A DNA stretch of 64,000 nt, from NCBI GenBank assembly GCA_000467715.1, contig AJFK01000120.1, positions 1 to 64,000 on the forward strand. Direction: 5' to 3'. Below are positions 23,227 through 36,291 of this stretch, piece after piece. The notes under the pieces are model-generated. The model ran no database searches. It was not told the origin of the DNA and saw only the letters and a list, made by a program, of their open reading frames with translations. The stretch comes from Hysterium pulicare CBS 123377. Its lineage: Eukaryota; Ascomycota; Dothideomycetes; Hysteriales; Hysteriaceae. A program made the position numbers and the translations under genes. How positions within the stretch are numbered: the first letter of the stretch is position 1; every line of letters starts with the position of its first letter.

Positions 23227-25730
23227 CTACTTCGCAAAGTGTAGATCGTAATTCAGCCACCTCCTCGCATTGACCTGTTCAACAGTCAATCCCGGCTTGC
23301 CGTACGTCAAAGGCGCGAAAAATAAGAAACACCAAGCGACAGCAGACAAAATAACACCTGTTGCAATCCAACTCGCCAGTAGGCTTTGCCCTCCTAGCCG
23401 CTCTCTAACGGGTCTGTTCCTCTGAGCGGGCTTCTTGGCCTTCTTGCCATCCGTAGTCAAGACGCCTTCATCTATTGAGGCGGGTTCGATGTTGAAAATG
23501 AACTCGACTAGCGAGCCTGTGACGAGGGCTGAGGCAAGATGAGCTGGGAGGTAGTGGTGCAGGAAAAGTTGACGGCCCATGATGTAGAAAGGGATGTAAT
23601 GAGCGGCCCAGGTCAAGAAGAAGAAGCCGGTGGAGTTGTAGAGACGAGAGCGAGTGCCTGTTATGGATTTCCGAGTTAGATATACATAGTCTAGGTCGCT
23701 AGTGGTGCGGCACAACAGGGAATAAAAGAGAAGTTAGACTTACGTTCATCTAAAGCATCCATACCCCGACGGAGAGCGAGCTGATCGGCTCCAATGATGC
23801 CAGCAAAGACAGCAAGCAAACTACTTGCAATCCACCAGCCTAAGGGGTTACCGAGGAAGTAAATTTGTGAGCGGGTATCATTTTCTGTCCAGAAGCTAAC
23901 ACCGCGGAGAAGGAAAGGCCATGAGATAGGGAAGGATGAGTAAGGGTGGCTGCTTGTCAGGGCGTTGTTGTGGAAGAACATTGCCCGTTGAAGCTCGAAG
24001 TATTTCTTCAAGAAAGGCACGCTCTTGATCTTGCGCGGCTCCTTCTTGTTACGTTCGTTGTCCGGCGGCAGAGATGGAATGTCGTCAACATACCAAACGT
24101 TGCTTGACTGCTGGACGTTCTTGTTTCCGTTAATTTCGGCCTGTTTGTAAGCCCAGTCGGGAAGAGGAGTGGTATGAGTCCACATGGCAACCTTTGTTGG
24201 CACGTGAACGAACTTGAAGTGAGAGGACATTGTCTTGAATTCCTGTCTTGTCTTGCCGTTCTCGATCTTGAGCTCGAACAAGGTATCATTATACCGACCG
24301 GCATTCCCTTCTTCTAAAGCAACTGTAGTAAACTCCTGGTTGGTTGGGAAGTAAGGCGAAGCCACATCATGGGTCATCAAGATTGAGTCAGTAACGATGT
24401 GCCTCAGTCTGATGATATCCCCGTTCTTGACGCGTTGGCCCTTCTCACTCGGGAGAGGTTTGGATGGAAGAACCTGCCAGTGATTGTTGGTATCGTTGTG
24501 TGGGTATCCGGTGACCTGTTGGCCTTGACTGGAAATTCGCCCGTCATCGTACCGCAGAGGATATCGGTCAGCGTGACTGTGGAGATAGACTTTGGTCTCC
24601 TTGTGACGAAGAGTAATAGTGTCAAAATACTCAATGCCGACGGATTGTAAGGTCATGATATTATCGCTCAAGGTCTCCTGGAATTCTGGGCTCATGAAAT
24701 CATCTCCAGGACCTGACCTGTTGAGAATGGTGAAATGGACTTGGAACCAGAAAAGGTAGAGAATGAATGGAATGACGACTAAGCCAGCTGCACGTGCAGC
24801 AAAATGCTTCGTAAATTCTGGCAGTGACAAGGCTCCCTGGCGGCGGTTGATATCCATCAAGTCCCACAGGTCAATCAAAACCGGGACTCCAATAGAGAAG
24901 AAGGTGAAAACACCAACATACTTTGTCGAAATGACGCAGCTGAGGCAGACGCCAGTCAACAGAAGCCACTTCCACCACTTCCTGCCGAAAGGTACGTGTC
25001 TCAGCTTGTAAAATCGAATATAGCAAAGTACGGCCAGCGCCATGAAGAAGACCAAAGTTGCATCGAGTAGGATTAAGCGGGTCTGGCCAATGTGTGCGTT
25101 ATCGAAGAGGAGTAGACCTGCTGCTGTTACGCAAGCTGGCAATGAGTATCCAGACTCCCACATTATCAAGAAAACCGTCGGAACTGTAAGAGCGCCCATT
25201 GTAGCTGGCATTGCCCGGTAGGCAACATAAGGAACTTTGTTCGTGATGTAAGAATCGCCGATGTTGTCAAACATGAATTCTCCCCTGTATCCGACTAGCC
25301 ACCCAGCGAGCGCAAATAGAAGCTTTCCGAAAGGAGGATGGACGTCGAAGAAGTAGGTCCGTTGGAGGTAATATGAAGCGAACTGTTATACATGTTCGTT
25401 AGCCAGGCTTTCAATCCGTTATGAAGTCTGATTAATAGCGGTCATGATTGATTAGGAAGAAATACATATCCGTACCTTTCCAAAATGTACCTCGTCAAAA
25501 ACGACCTGACTGGGATGACTTATGGCATAGAATCTTGTGATGAAAGCCAGGACAGTGAAGATGGCAATTGCGATCTTGTAGTCCCATTCCGAGCCTTGTG
25601 ATGGCCTCAATTCCTTCTTTGCTTTTGCAATGACATCGAGATCTTTATCGCCATTTGCTTCTGGATTTGGGGTTGTTGGACGCTTCTTGTCTTTTGGGCC
25701 ACGGTGCCGCACGCCGGCAGGGGAGGACAT
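23227..25730 (-). CDS. Dolichyl-phosphate-mannose:protein O-mannosyltransferase, Pmt4-like
   Basis: PMTs transfer mannose from dolichol phosphate to Ser/Thr in the ER membrane. Exons 25730-25476, 25382-23744 and 23657-23227 join in phase (introns 93 and 86 bp) into 774 residues, the usual size. After a basic N-terminus come the first membrane helix, the catalytic luminal Asp-Glu of VVFDEVHFGKFASYY, and DVHPPFGKLL. FDNIGDSYITNKVPYVAYR and HIGQTRLILLDA follow. The central luminal MIR region spans about residues 320-510 (IITLRHKETKVYLHSH near its start). The C-terminal membrane part has HYIPFYIMGRQLFLHHYLPA. The sequence fits the Pmt4 branch better than Pmt1 or Pmt2; I base this on remembered family sequence, so the subfamily is less certain than the family. 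The start is the first ATG in frame. Confidence 0.93.
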
Positions 25731-26246
25731 GGTGCTCAGAGCTCGTGGACGCTGGCTGGAGAGCAATGGATGTTAGTTTGGAGATGATAAATTTCCGGTA
25801 GGAACTTCAGCAACACGACATACCAGGCTAGAAGCAAAGAGCAGGATCGAAAGCGGGTAAAGGAGTGTGAGGGTTATTGCTGGTGGTAGAATGGATAGGT
25901 GGTCAGTTCCCAATCGTTGCTTGACGCGCTGCTCCTTGGGCTTTCGGCGCGGATTTACGATTGACAGCGCCCCCGCCGTAGCCACATTCCCCTTATTCAA
26001 TATCCATCACCCTGGAATTTCCATGGCCAAGACTGGCATGGGTATCGTCCACAAGGCTTATTTGTGAACTCCAATCTATGATATATTGACACGGCGACAG
26101 TTGACAAAAGCCTCACAGTCTATTATTCCGTACATGGATTCATATCTCCACGCGCAAAAAAAATTAAGGTGGCCTCCATGACTCAACCAAAACATTCCAT
26201 CAGCTCCTGATAAAACGCCACAGAAAGGCGCCTTTTAGGCTTGTTA
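25731..26246. other. Intergenic, 516 bp
   Basis: This is the promoter of the PMT gene and the 3' region of the transporter gene. No gene is supported. Confidence 0.5.
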
Positions 26247-27561
26247 TCACTCCTTTTTCACCTGCTGCTGTTGGGCTTTCCGTTTTTGCGGGATCTTGTA
26301 TGACGTCTCCCAGCCATACAGAGCTCCGGCCCCGAATACCATTGCCGCACCCACTTTCATAAGACCGCTCATTTCATTTCCAAACAGCCAGACACTAAGC
26401 AGAAAGCTGACGAGCTTTCGGACGTTGAGGACGATTGTGACTGTAACGGCCGAGGTATTCGCGCTGAGGATGTTCACGCCGGTGATGCAGAGTAATTGCG
26501 TCACTGCGTTTGCTGTGAGGTATACGACATACTCAGATGTCGAAGCGAGCGCTTTATTCATAGCCGGAGGTAAAACAGCGGACACGTTTGGGGGCAACAC
26601 GAATGGATGGGAACCTTGGAGCCGAAGAAACTGGGAGTACAGGACAGGAGTGAACCCCGAGAACATAGGTAAACTCAATAGGTGGGAGTAGAAGAGATTC
26701 GCCTTCCAGTGATTGCCGTGCTGAATGTAGATGTCTTCCACATACGCGCCCATATAAGCTGAGAGTAGTTGCGCAACCAGAAGAACCAGTAGCCCGACCT
26801 CGAAGGAGCCGCTTGTGAGGTCAACACTGGAACTATCCGTGAATTTACCCTGACGATGGTAACGTGATAAGCTGTTGTTCATAGAATTTGAAAGGGGTGA
26901 AGTGAGGACAAACAGGGATCTCAATATGGAGTTGATTCGACTTGCAAGAGAGCACAGAAAAAGAGGGTCAAGATTGAAGCGAGGAAGTATTCGGCGTGCG
27001 TGTCTTACCTTTGATTGCGCATCTGCCCAAGCGGACACCATGACCCCAAGTGTAAGTACAGCCACCGAGACGATTTGTACGGGAGTGTATTTCTTTCCTC
27101 GCATCCATCCAGCACCCATGGTCGTTACGCTGCCAAAGCTTCGCAAGATGATATGAACGGGAACGGAGATATTGAAAGCGAAAGCCCAATTGTTCATCAT
27201 GTTGACTACAAAGAAGAGAGTTGCACTAACAGCCCATTTACGAAATGGGACTGGCGAGCTTTTCAAGAAGTAGCGGCCATTAGGGTCGAACTGATAATGT
27301 AAAGTAGACAGGCAGGTGAAGACGAATTGAAAGAGTGTTATAAGAAGACCGCTATCAGGCTCGTGTCTAACAAGAGTCAGCACTTGACCAAGGCAAGCAA
27401 AGAAGTCAGGTCGTACTTTACAATGGCTTCGAGGCAGTATACCTAAAAGACATCAGCGTTATAGACAACATGGCTTTGTTGAGCAGCGATGTGCTTACAT
27501 TCGAGCAACATCCTCCAAATATCAAGGCAAAGCTCCCTGCAAGAGGAGCAATAGCGGCCAT
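26247..27561 (-). CDS. UAA-family nucleotide-sugar transporter, Yea4-like
   Basis: Such transporters carry UDP-sugars (UDP-N-acetylglucosamine for yeast Yea4) into the ER or Golgi lumen. Exons 27561-27499, 27442-27417 (26 bases), 27366-27009 and 26849-26247 splice in phase to 349 residues with about ten hydrophobic helices. Family blocks are FGGCCSNVYCLEAIVKHEP at the N-terminus, FFVVNMMNNWAFAFNISVP, HIILRSFGSVTTMGAGW and, near the end, TVTIVLNVRKLVSFLLSVW. The third intron is 159 bp with no in-frame stop, so unspliced RNA would still encode a 402-residue protein carrying a 53-residue insertion. The tail is Lys/Gln-rich and cytosolic. Substrate is inferred from family resemblance only. Confidence 0.9.
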
Positions 27562-28702
27562 GGTTGATGATAGTTACAGAAAAGGATCGATAAAGCCTAA
27601 TAGGGAAAGCAAATTGGGATCTATTTTTTTATATAATCGGAGTCCTGCTTAGGGCAACAGCTATTAGCTCTGAATCTCTGGATAGACCTCTGTCACTTTG
27701 ATTCATCGACAACAGCTGAGCAGATGACAAGAGATCAGATGTAGCGCATAGTGCACTTAAATACGAAGAACACAGGGAGGCTCTTGGATATGAGCAGGAA
27801 AGCCATTGCGATGGCCAAACAAAAGGAGAAGCATGCTAGCGGAGGTGTCTTCGACGTCTCGAACTTAGCTTGGCCAACGATCCTAACCAACATAAACATG
27901 CTACAGTTGCAATTGCAGCTTTGGTCTTAGAGAACAGATTTGATCGTACGGCGCGAAGCCCAGAATGTCTTCGGAAACAGAAAGAGAAGCAATTGGGGGA
28001 GGTCGGGGAAGAGCGTGCGTGAAACATTGGGGATATGTAATACCAATGGCATAATGAAAACACGAGAAGCTTACTCAGAAACGCCAGAAAAATGCAAGGA
28101 ATGCAGTCCTATTTCATGATCTACAACGAGAGAAAAACGTCGTCGAGCCAAGTAGTGTGATGCAGAAAGGTTGACGTGGAGTTCTTTGAGCAAAGCGCTA
28201 GCGCCTCGTTCAGAATAATTTATGGTAGGGCTATTAGTGACGTGACCAACATAGGAACAGGCAAAGTGCCGCAAACATCGGCAATTCAAGCAGCCAGGGG
28301 TATTGGGGGATAGATGATATTTCGCACGTACTGGAAGCTGCTGAAGAGCCTCTTTTCTTGCATTCTATATAGCTGCTATTCACAAGTCCAGCCATCCAGT
28401 GCACCGATGTCATTATCACATTATCTGGGCAACACTGTTTTCGTCAGACGGACCTCCACCCACTCTGTCATGCAACTATGCATCGCTTCCGGCGCGAACC
28501 GCCATAACAGTCTCTGCGCATGCTCCCCATGGGATTCCCTCTACCTAACCCTACCGAGCGCCCTGAGCGGACCACCAAAAAGCAAGCAAAATGGAGTGTT
28601 TCAGAGGAAGAGGAGCGTTTCAACAAAGAAGAAAAGTATGGAATGACTCTAAGATTGCGAATGCCCTTAAAAGATGTGATCGCGCCAAGATCACTGCTCC
28701 TT
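27562..28702. other. Intergenic, 1.1 kb
   Basis: The region lies between the transporter promoter and the 3' end of the PP2A-B gene. Two overlapping plus-strand frames (28314-28646 and 28520-28846, both with ATG) have no domain and overlap the 3' end of PP2A-B, so they are not called. Nothing else is recognised. Confidence 0.4.
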
Positions 28703-30582
28703 CTACAATGCAGAGAAGACGAAGAGCTAGATTTGGTTAGTATATTTCGCGTGGGGATATCAGTAGTTTACTTACATTATTGGTTGCTGCAATTGCAATA
28801 CTGTCTTCGAATGGATGCCAACTCATGTGCAAAATCTTCTTGTTGAAATCAATCTGATCCGCATCTGTCTCCTTTCTCATCCGCTGCCCCTGGCCAACAG
28901 CACCTGCCGCAGGGCTGTTCGCTCTTGACCCACCTTTCTTGCCAGCCCCTGTTGTAGGGCTTGTTGAAGAGTTCATAGGCGTGGGTATCCCGACCTTCTT
29001 CGCCTTGAATGCCGACTTGTCCGCCTGTAACACAACCTCGGTATCCTTCTCCGGGTCGGATGGATAAATCATAAAGTTGTTGTTGTAGCTTCCCGTCATG
29101 ACATTCTTAGCATCGCCCGAGAAGACCACCTCAAACTTATCAAATATACTATCGTTCTCGTAAGTGTCGCAGAGGCGGGGACGTAAGTGTTCGTGGATAG
29201 GAATGGTTTTAATAGGCGTCCGCTCCATGTTCACGTCCCAAATTTTCACGGTAAGATAGTCTCGCGATAGTATATATCGACCGTCATGTGAGAAGCGGAC
29301 GTCTGATATAGAGGAGATGATCTCGGAGAAGAAGGATCGTGACGACGGGTCTTCCTCTTGCTCGAACTCTGCGAATAGTAATTAGCATAACGTTCCAGCG
29401 TATTCTTGTGCTAAAGAGAGATCCAGTGTAGAGAAACGTACGCTTTGCGTGTTGGTCACAAAGTGCGCTCTCCCTCATGTCTGCCAGTTTAATTGTGCCT
29501 TTCGAGCTGGCGTACATGAACCAATTGCAGCTCTGTGGATGGAACTCAGCGGCTGTAATGACCTCCGTGAGCTCCTCCATGTTGGCTGGTTTGATATCAA
29601 CAATGTTGAAGCTCTGATCCTGAATATTTAGATTCCAGAGATTGATTCGGAGATCGTCGCTACTAATGAATGTTTCGCCATCGCTGTTGACTGATATGCT
29701 GTTGATGTGATAAGCATGTGCGTTTGCATAGGTCTTTCGAGGAACAGCGGCTACGACAGTGTCATGATGGGTTAATCGGGGTAGCTTGAGATCGCCGGGA
29801 GTGCGGAAATGTGCATTAGGGTTTCGGACCGGGCCACCAGCTCCTGCGACACCGCCGCCTGGCGTCAGTTCATGTGATAGATTGTTCTCTGCCACGACTT
29901 TTAGTGACTTTTCGAACACCTTCCATAGTTTTATTGTCTTGTCGTTTGTGGACAGAAGATAATGCGAGGCATTCTGTCGTCGGCACCATTTGATCTTGTT
30001 TATCTTCTCTTCTATTTCCAGAGATTTGAGATAATCGAATTCCGGCTCATGGGATTGAAATTCGGTGTGAAACTTGTACTCGCATGTTTTTTTCTGATTT
30101 CTCGTCAGAACCCTAGGTCTCATACCCACCAAGAAGGCCTCAAGTTGTCATTCAAACATACCGTTTCGTTTCTCTCAAAAAGCACCACTCGTCCTCCTTT
30201 ATCACCGGTTGCAAGGTAGTTGCCCGTTTGGTCGAATTCGACAGTTGAGATAATGTCCGCTAAAGGCCGACAGTTAGTTCTCATACAGATCCCGGAGATT
30301 AGTCGTATTATAAAGGAGAAGTAGTCGTAGAAAAGCTGCTGGCAAAGGACATACCCTCTGTGATATCCTCTACATCTCCTTTGTCACCGAAACATCTGTA
30401 GGGACACAAGTTAGCATATAGCCAAATTGCCAAATTGTTTGTGGCGCCCAATCTTCAGCTGATGGGCCAAAAAGGTCCGCTATAAGTGAGGAGGATCTAG
30501 AATTCTTGTAAGGCCCTTAGAGCAAGGAAAGAACGCACTGTGTGAACTTCCACGTCGTCGGATTGCCCTCTCCTTCTACCAT
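28703..30582 (-). CDS. CDC55: Protein phosphatase 2A regulatory subunit B (PR55/Cdc55)
   Basis: This is the seven-blade WD40 subunit that directs PP2A to substrates in mitosis and morphogenesis. Six exons close in phase: 30582-30539, 30395-30355, 30259-30162, 30093-29442, 29368-28776 and 28726-28703, giving 483 residues. Three exons are tiny (44, 41 and 24 bases); the last encodes only LFVFSAL and the stop. Diagnostic blocks are [83 protein letters not shown] and [16 protein letters not shown] Gly/Ala/Ser-rich insert near residue 420 is typical of filamentous fungi. It is divergent from RPL3. Confidence 0.95.
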
Positions 30583-31115
30583 ATTTCTCGATGACAGGCC
30601 AGCAGAAGCTTACGCCAAAACCCCAGACAGCGAGGAACAATTCTATAGGAGTAGACGAAAGTAGTTCGTCGGGTGTTGAAGAGCTGAATGCTCGGCTCTG
30701 AGCTCGTGAATCCGGGTTGGCGCCGCCGACGTCGAGGCTGGGTGAAAGTGGGCAGGTAGATGACGCTCGCGAGAGCTAGGTAGGTTGCAGATAATGAGAG
30801 CTGTTTGGGTGAGTGAAGAGGGAGGTCGCCGGGATCAACTCGGCGGGTGAGCTGGAAGCGGACGTGGAGGGTGAAAGTGAGATAGACGTTTTTGAGTATC
30901 AGGACAAAGGTCGATACCTCTGGGAATACCTATGCCCTGGCGGTGGGGTTCATTGCAAACCCGGCGATGGGTCACGTGCGCAGCGCAAACAGCGCAAACA
31001 GCAGCGCTCGCTTCCGCACAAACGAAATTCAACCTCAGAAAATCGATCCCCCACAGCTTCGTGATTTCGAGACTCCACCAACTAACCCAACAGCACCTCG
31101 GACTTGAGCATCAGC
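30583..31115. promoter_or_regulatory. Shared divergent promoter, PP2A-B / RPL3
   Basis: A 533 bp segment separates two start codons facing away from each other. It contains a palindromic CACGTG at about 30974 and a short direct repeat of GCGCAAACA just after it. Both transcripts must start inside this interval. Confidence 0.6.
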
Positions 31116-32561
31116 ATGTCTCACCGAAAGTTCGAAGCTCCTCGTCACGGCTCATTGGCCTTCTTACCCCGAAAGAGGGCCGCCAGACACCGAGGCAAAG
31201 TCAAGAGGTATTGTCGCAAACCTCGAATTTACAAATTCAATAGCTAACAAGAGCCAAATCAGCTTCCCCAAAGATGACCCTAAGAAGCCCGTCCACCTCA
31301 CTGCCGCCATGGGCTACAAGGCTGGTATGACCACGTAAGTTTCCTCTATCCAACCCTCCAGAGCCGCGACTCCGCGACTAATCATGCCCAGAATCGTTCG
31401 AGACCTCGATCGCGCTGGAGCGAAGCTTCATAAGAAGGAGATTGTCGAGGCGGTCACTGTCATTGAGACTCCTCCTGTAGGTTTTGATGTGCGCGCAGAT
31501 TGGGATAGTGGATGCTGACCGAGGTTTCCAGATGATTGCCGTCGGTGTCGTTGGCTACATCGAAACTCCGAGAGGCCTTCGTTCTTTGACAACCGTCTGG
31601 GCTGAGCACCTTAGCGACGAGATCAAGCGGAGGTTCTACAAAAACTGGTACAAGAGCAAGAGAAAGGCTTTCGTATGTACTCTTGGCTTGTGCATCATCA
31701 ATTAGCTCTAACCTTCCGCGCGCAGACCAGGTACGCCAAGAAGCACTCCGAGAACAGTGGCCAGTCGATCACCCGTGAACTGGAGAGAATCAAGAAGTAC
31801 TGCACTGTCGTCCGTATCCTCGCCCACACTCAAATCAGCAAGACTCCTCTTAAACAGAAGAAGGCGCACTTGATGGAGATGCAGGTCAACGGTGGAAATG
31901 TTGCGGATAAGGTATCTTTCGCTCATGGACTCTTCGAGAAGCCGATTGAGATCAGCTCCATCTTCGAGCCCGACGAGATGATCGACGTTATTGCTGTCAC
32001 CAAGGGTCACGGTTTCAACGGTGTGACTGCTCGTTGGGGTACCAAAAAGCTCCCTCGTAAGACGCACAAGGGTCTACGTAAGGTTGCTTGTATTGGTGCA
32101 TGGCATCCTTCCCACGTCCAGTGGACCGTTGCCCGTGCCGGTCAGATGGGGTACCACCACCGTACCTCCGTCAACCACAAGATCTACCGCATTGGTAAGG
32201 GTGATGATGAAGGAAACGCGGCAACCGAATTCGACGTCTCCAAGAAGCGGATCACTCCGTAAGTCGAATCCTTCAAAGTGCACATGATCGATGACTAATA
32301 TACCATAGCATGGGTGGTTTTGTGCGATACGGTGAGGTCAAGAACGACTTTGTTCTCATCAAGGGCTCTTGCCCCGGCGTGAAGAAGCGAGTCATGACCC
32401 TCCGCAAGTCAATGTTCGTGCACACAAGCAGGAGATCAAACGAGAAGGTTGAGTTGAAATGGATCGACACATCGTCCAAGTTCGGCCACGGTGCCTACCA
32501 AACACCAGCCGAGAAGAGGCAGTACTTGGGTACGCTCAAGAAGGACTTGGCTGCCGCATAA
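31116..32561 (+). CDS. RPL3: 60S ribosomal protein L3
   Basis: uL3 of the large ribosomal subunit lies near the peptidyl-transferase centre. Six exons (31116-31207, 31263-31334, 31392-31476, 31532-31672, 31726-32258, 32309-32561) splice in phase into 391 residues, the normal length. The start [20 protein letters not shown] is invariant in the family. Further blocks are [43 protein letters not shown] and [19 protein letters not shown], which holds the conserved central-extension His and Trp residues. The five introns are 50-57 bp, clustered in the first half as is usual for fungal ribosomal genes. The promoter is shared with PP2A-B. Confidence 0.98.
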
Positions 32562-33360
32562 GGTGGTCTTTGTTGTTCGGTGCATACTTTTCTTCATGGG
32601 CTCATGTTAGGCGAACGGTCTGGACATCTTGTTGCTACAGATGATGAGCGACTTCAGATAGGAGAAAAATACTACGAATGATTCCCAAGCTTTGCCACAT
32701 TATGTAATACATGAATGAAGCGTTAGTACAACTAACATTTCGAGAACGTTGTTCTTGGGACCCAATTGTTTACTTCCAACCTTATGCGGAAAATTTAGGG
32801 GAATTGTTTCTCAATGTCTGGTTGACCAAGGACGACAGAGCGTATTCATTCTGGTAGTTGATTAAACGTAGATCCCCGAACATATGATCTGGAACTTGGA
32901 CTGACATAAAAGAAAAGGCTCAACAATGTCTATGACGGTGAGATTTTGCGACAGCGAGAGCTCGAATCGTCATTTGCCTCTTCACATAACAGCCTCCGAA
33001 ACCATTACCTTCGTGCCTGAGAATCTCTTACGAATACGAATCTTGATGAGCCGCCTTAAGGGTCACCATAACTCCAACAGCTTCTAGACATCAGAATCTA
33101 GCGGTATAAAAAAAAAGTCGTAAACTTACCTCATATACCGGTTACATATTTCGGTATTATGTGAACATTGAAGGGCGTGAAGGGTTAGTGAAGTGGAAGG
33201 CAAGCTCTCGGCAGTCCTATAGATTCCGTCCCGAGGCACTTGGCTAACCAATCAGATACACAGATTGCTAAGTCATCCAACCGTCTCGATGATCTTTTGA
33301 CTGGCACGACTGCTAACACCACGACCTCTCCTCTCCTAGATCACCCCAATCAATCCAGCA
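32562..33360. other. Intergenic, 799 bp
   Basis: This is the RPL3 3' UTR followed by the SDH1 promoter. A run of eight A lies near 33108. No gene is supported. Confidence 0.5.
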
Positions 33361-35641
33361 ATGAGTTGTCTTAGGATGCAGCGCTTTCAGCTGCCAAGGC
33401 AGGTAAGCTTGATCTCTCTATGACCCTTCTTCTTGTGCTACGCCGCTCGAACTGCTCCGCATTGGGCATCTGGGCGCACCCCGCGAATAAGGCCAAATAG
33501 ACCCAATTGATGCTCTATTGCGAGTGCAGCTCGCGGGCTTTCCGTCAATTATTATGTCCTATATGTTCTTTAGACCTGGAGCTCGTCGATCACTCGCTAA
33601 CAGAAATGCCTCAACCATAGCTCTCCAGAACCCTTCGACCGCAGTCACGAGCATTCTCATCAACAAGACCCGCCGCCCGCATCTTCGCCACCGAACATCT
33701 AAGAGCAAAGGAAGCATCAGGATTCATCAGTCAAAAATACCCTGTGATAGACCATGAATACGATGCCGTGGTCGTCGGTGCTGGTGGTTCCGGTCTGCGT
33801 GCCGCATTCGGTCTCGCTGAAGCTGGTTTCAACACTGCTTGTATATCTAAGCTTTTCCCGACAAGATCTCACACCGTAGCAGCACAGGGTGGTATCAATG
33901 CTGCTTTGGGAAAGTAAGTTTCACGGTTCATTAACCCTTAGATAATTGATCCGTAAACTGACGTACCTACCTTTCAGCATGCACGAGGATGACTGGAGGT
34001 GGCATATGTATGACACTGTCAAAGGATCAGACTGGCTAGGTGATCAGGACGCTATTCATTACATGACGAGAGAAGCTCCTCAGAGTGTCATTGAGCTCGA
34101 GAATTATGGCTGCCCGTTCTCAAGAACTGACGATGGCAAAATGTAGGGCATAAAGGAAATAATCGAAACATGCAGGGGCTCACTAACATTGTTTCAGTTA
34201 CCAGCGAGCTTTTGGTGGCCAGTCGCAGAAGTTCGGCAAAGGTGGTCAAGCATATCGATGTTGCGCCGCCGCAGACAGAACTGGTCACGCCCTTCTCCAC
34301 ACCCTTTATGGGCAATCATTGCGGCACAACACAAAGTACTTCATTGAGTTTTTCGCTACCGATCTTATTATGGAAGATGGTGTTTGCAAGGGTGTTGTTG
34401 CTTACAACCAGGAAGATGGTACTATCCATAGGTTTATGTCTAAGAACACCGTTTTAGCAACAGGCGGTTATGGACGAGCATACTTCAGCTGTACATCTGC
34501 TCACACATGTACTGGCGATGGCATGGCTATGGTCGCTCGCGCTGGTCTTCCCAATCAAGATCTGGAGTTCGTCCAGTTCCACCCTACTGGGATTTATGGT
34601 GCTGGATGTTTGATCACTGAAGGTTCTCGTGGTGAAGGTGGGTACCTACTCAACTCCGAGGGCGAACGATTCATGGAACGATACGCCCCAACTGCCAAAG
34701 ATCTTGCCTCTCGAGATGTCGTCTCCCGATCTATGACCTTGGAAATCCGTGAAGGCCGTGGTGTTGGCCCAGAGAAAGACCACATCTTCCTACAACTCAG
34801 CCATCTTCCGCCCGAAGTCCTCCACGAGCGTCTCCCAGGTATCTCCGAAACAGCGGCCATTTTCACCGGCGTTGATGTCACCAAGCAACCCATCCCCGTG
34901 CTTCCAACTGTTCATTACAACATGGGTGGAATTCCAACCAAATACACTGGCGAAGTTCTTACGGTCGACGCAGAAGGCAAAGATAAGGTCGTCCCCGGTC
35001 TCTTTGCATGCGGTGAAGCAGCATGTGTCTCCGTACACGGTGCAAATCGTCTAGGAGCCAATTCCCTCCTTGACTTGATCGTCTTTGGCCGTGCCGTCTC
35101 TCACACCATCCGGGATAACTTCACACCTGGAGAGAAGCACGACCCCATTTCCGCCGACGCTGGCGCAGACTCCATCTCCGTCATCGACCAAGTTCGCACA
35201 TCCGAAGGCCCCAAGAGCACCGCTGATATCCGTCTCGCAATGCAAAAAGTTATGCAAGCCGATGTCTCCGTTTTCCGTACGCAGGAATCCCTCGACGAAG
35301 GTGTGCGCAAGATCCACGACGTCGACGCCACTTTTGGCGACGTAGGCATCAAAGACCGAAGTATGATCTGGAATTCTGACCTAGTTGAAACACTCGAGCT
35401 GAGGAATCTCCTCACATGTGCTGTGCAGACGGCTGAGTCGGCTGCGAATAGGAAGGAATCCAGAGGTGCGCATGCTAGAGAGGACTTTCCGGACCGTGAC
35501 GATGAGAATTGGATGAAGCACACACTAAGTTGGCAAAAGAAACCGCATAGCAAGGTCGAATTGGGATATAGATCTGTTGTATCACACACGCTGGACGAGT
35601 CGGAGTGCAAGGCTGTGCCACCTTTTAAGAGGACATATTAG
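33361..35641 (+). CDS. SDH1: Succinate dehydrogenase flavoprotein subunit, mitochondrial
   Basis: This subunit oxidises succinate to fumarate in complex II of the inner mitochondrial membrane. Exons 33361-33402, 33621-33913, 33978-34142 and 34198-35641 join in phase into 647 residues. The first intron is 218 bp and separates the first 14 residues from the rest of the presequence ([17 protein letters not shown]). The FAD dinucleotide fold is [20 protein letters not shown]. The His that binds FAD covalently lies in SHTVAAQGG. Catalytic-region blocks are [20 protein letters not shown] and [14 protein letters not shown]. The C-terminus [10 protein letters not shown] matches the family end. The acceptor at 33620 is chosen because the frame upstream of it is closed. 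Confidence 0.97.
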
Positions 35642-36291
35642 TGCAATGTAAGCTTTTTTGTATGTATAAAGTAAGGGGGCACTATGAAGGAGGAGTGTTG
35701 GTCAAAGTACTCTTTTTTGTGCTGTAGTAGAAGTTGCGTAGTGCAAATGCGAAAAATGCATAGTTCTCTTTTCCTTATTGTGATATGCGCGCAGTGTTCA
35801 ACTGGTGATGCCCTACTTAGAGGTGGTTGTTTGGGCTTCGGATCGTGAGCCCAAGTGCTGAGGGATCTATTTACCAAGCTCACTCGAACTAATTTCTATC
35901 TCTCTGGAATATTTTATATTTTACTATATCTAAATTATTAATATAAAATTTAAGAAAACTAGAATTTAGATATAATATACTAACCTAAGAGGGCTTGCAG
36001 TGCTTTCGTGAACAGATCAAATGTTATTCGAGCTCGAGATAACAAGCTGAAAGGATTTGCAATTTGTATCAGAAGCTCAAATTAGTATTTAAAGAGCTTA
36101 CTAATAAAAATGATCTGGGAATTTAAGACGTTTTAGATAGTTAGAATGCACCAAACATGCTCTTATGCATTTCACAAAGTCTGATATTCGTACAGAAGAA
36201 GTGCCAAAAAAGCGTACTAATTAGTAGCCTACGCCGAGTAATGCAGTTCTCATCCCTTCCCAGCTTCCTCCAGACCAGCTGTCGACTTCCC
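35642..36291. other. Intergenic, 650 bp with A+T-rich island
   Basis: SDH1 and RPT1 converge here. Positions 35905-35990 are almost entirely A+T, like the island at 22690. Nothing coding is seen. Confidence 0.5.

Noticed and set aside
28314-28846. Two overlapping plus-strand frames of about 110 codons
   Set aside because: They have no domain, overlap the last exons of PP2A-B in antisense and are in competing frames.
35101-35610. 169-codon minus-strand frame
   Set aside because: It is antisense to the SDH1 coding sequence. Its length follows from G+C-rich third positions on the other strand.
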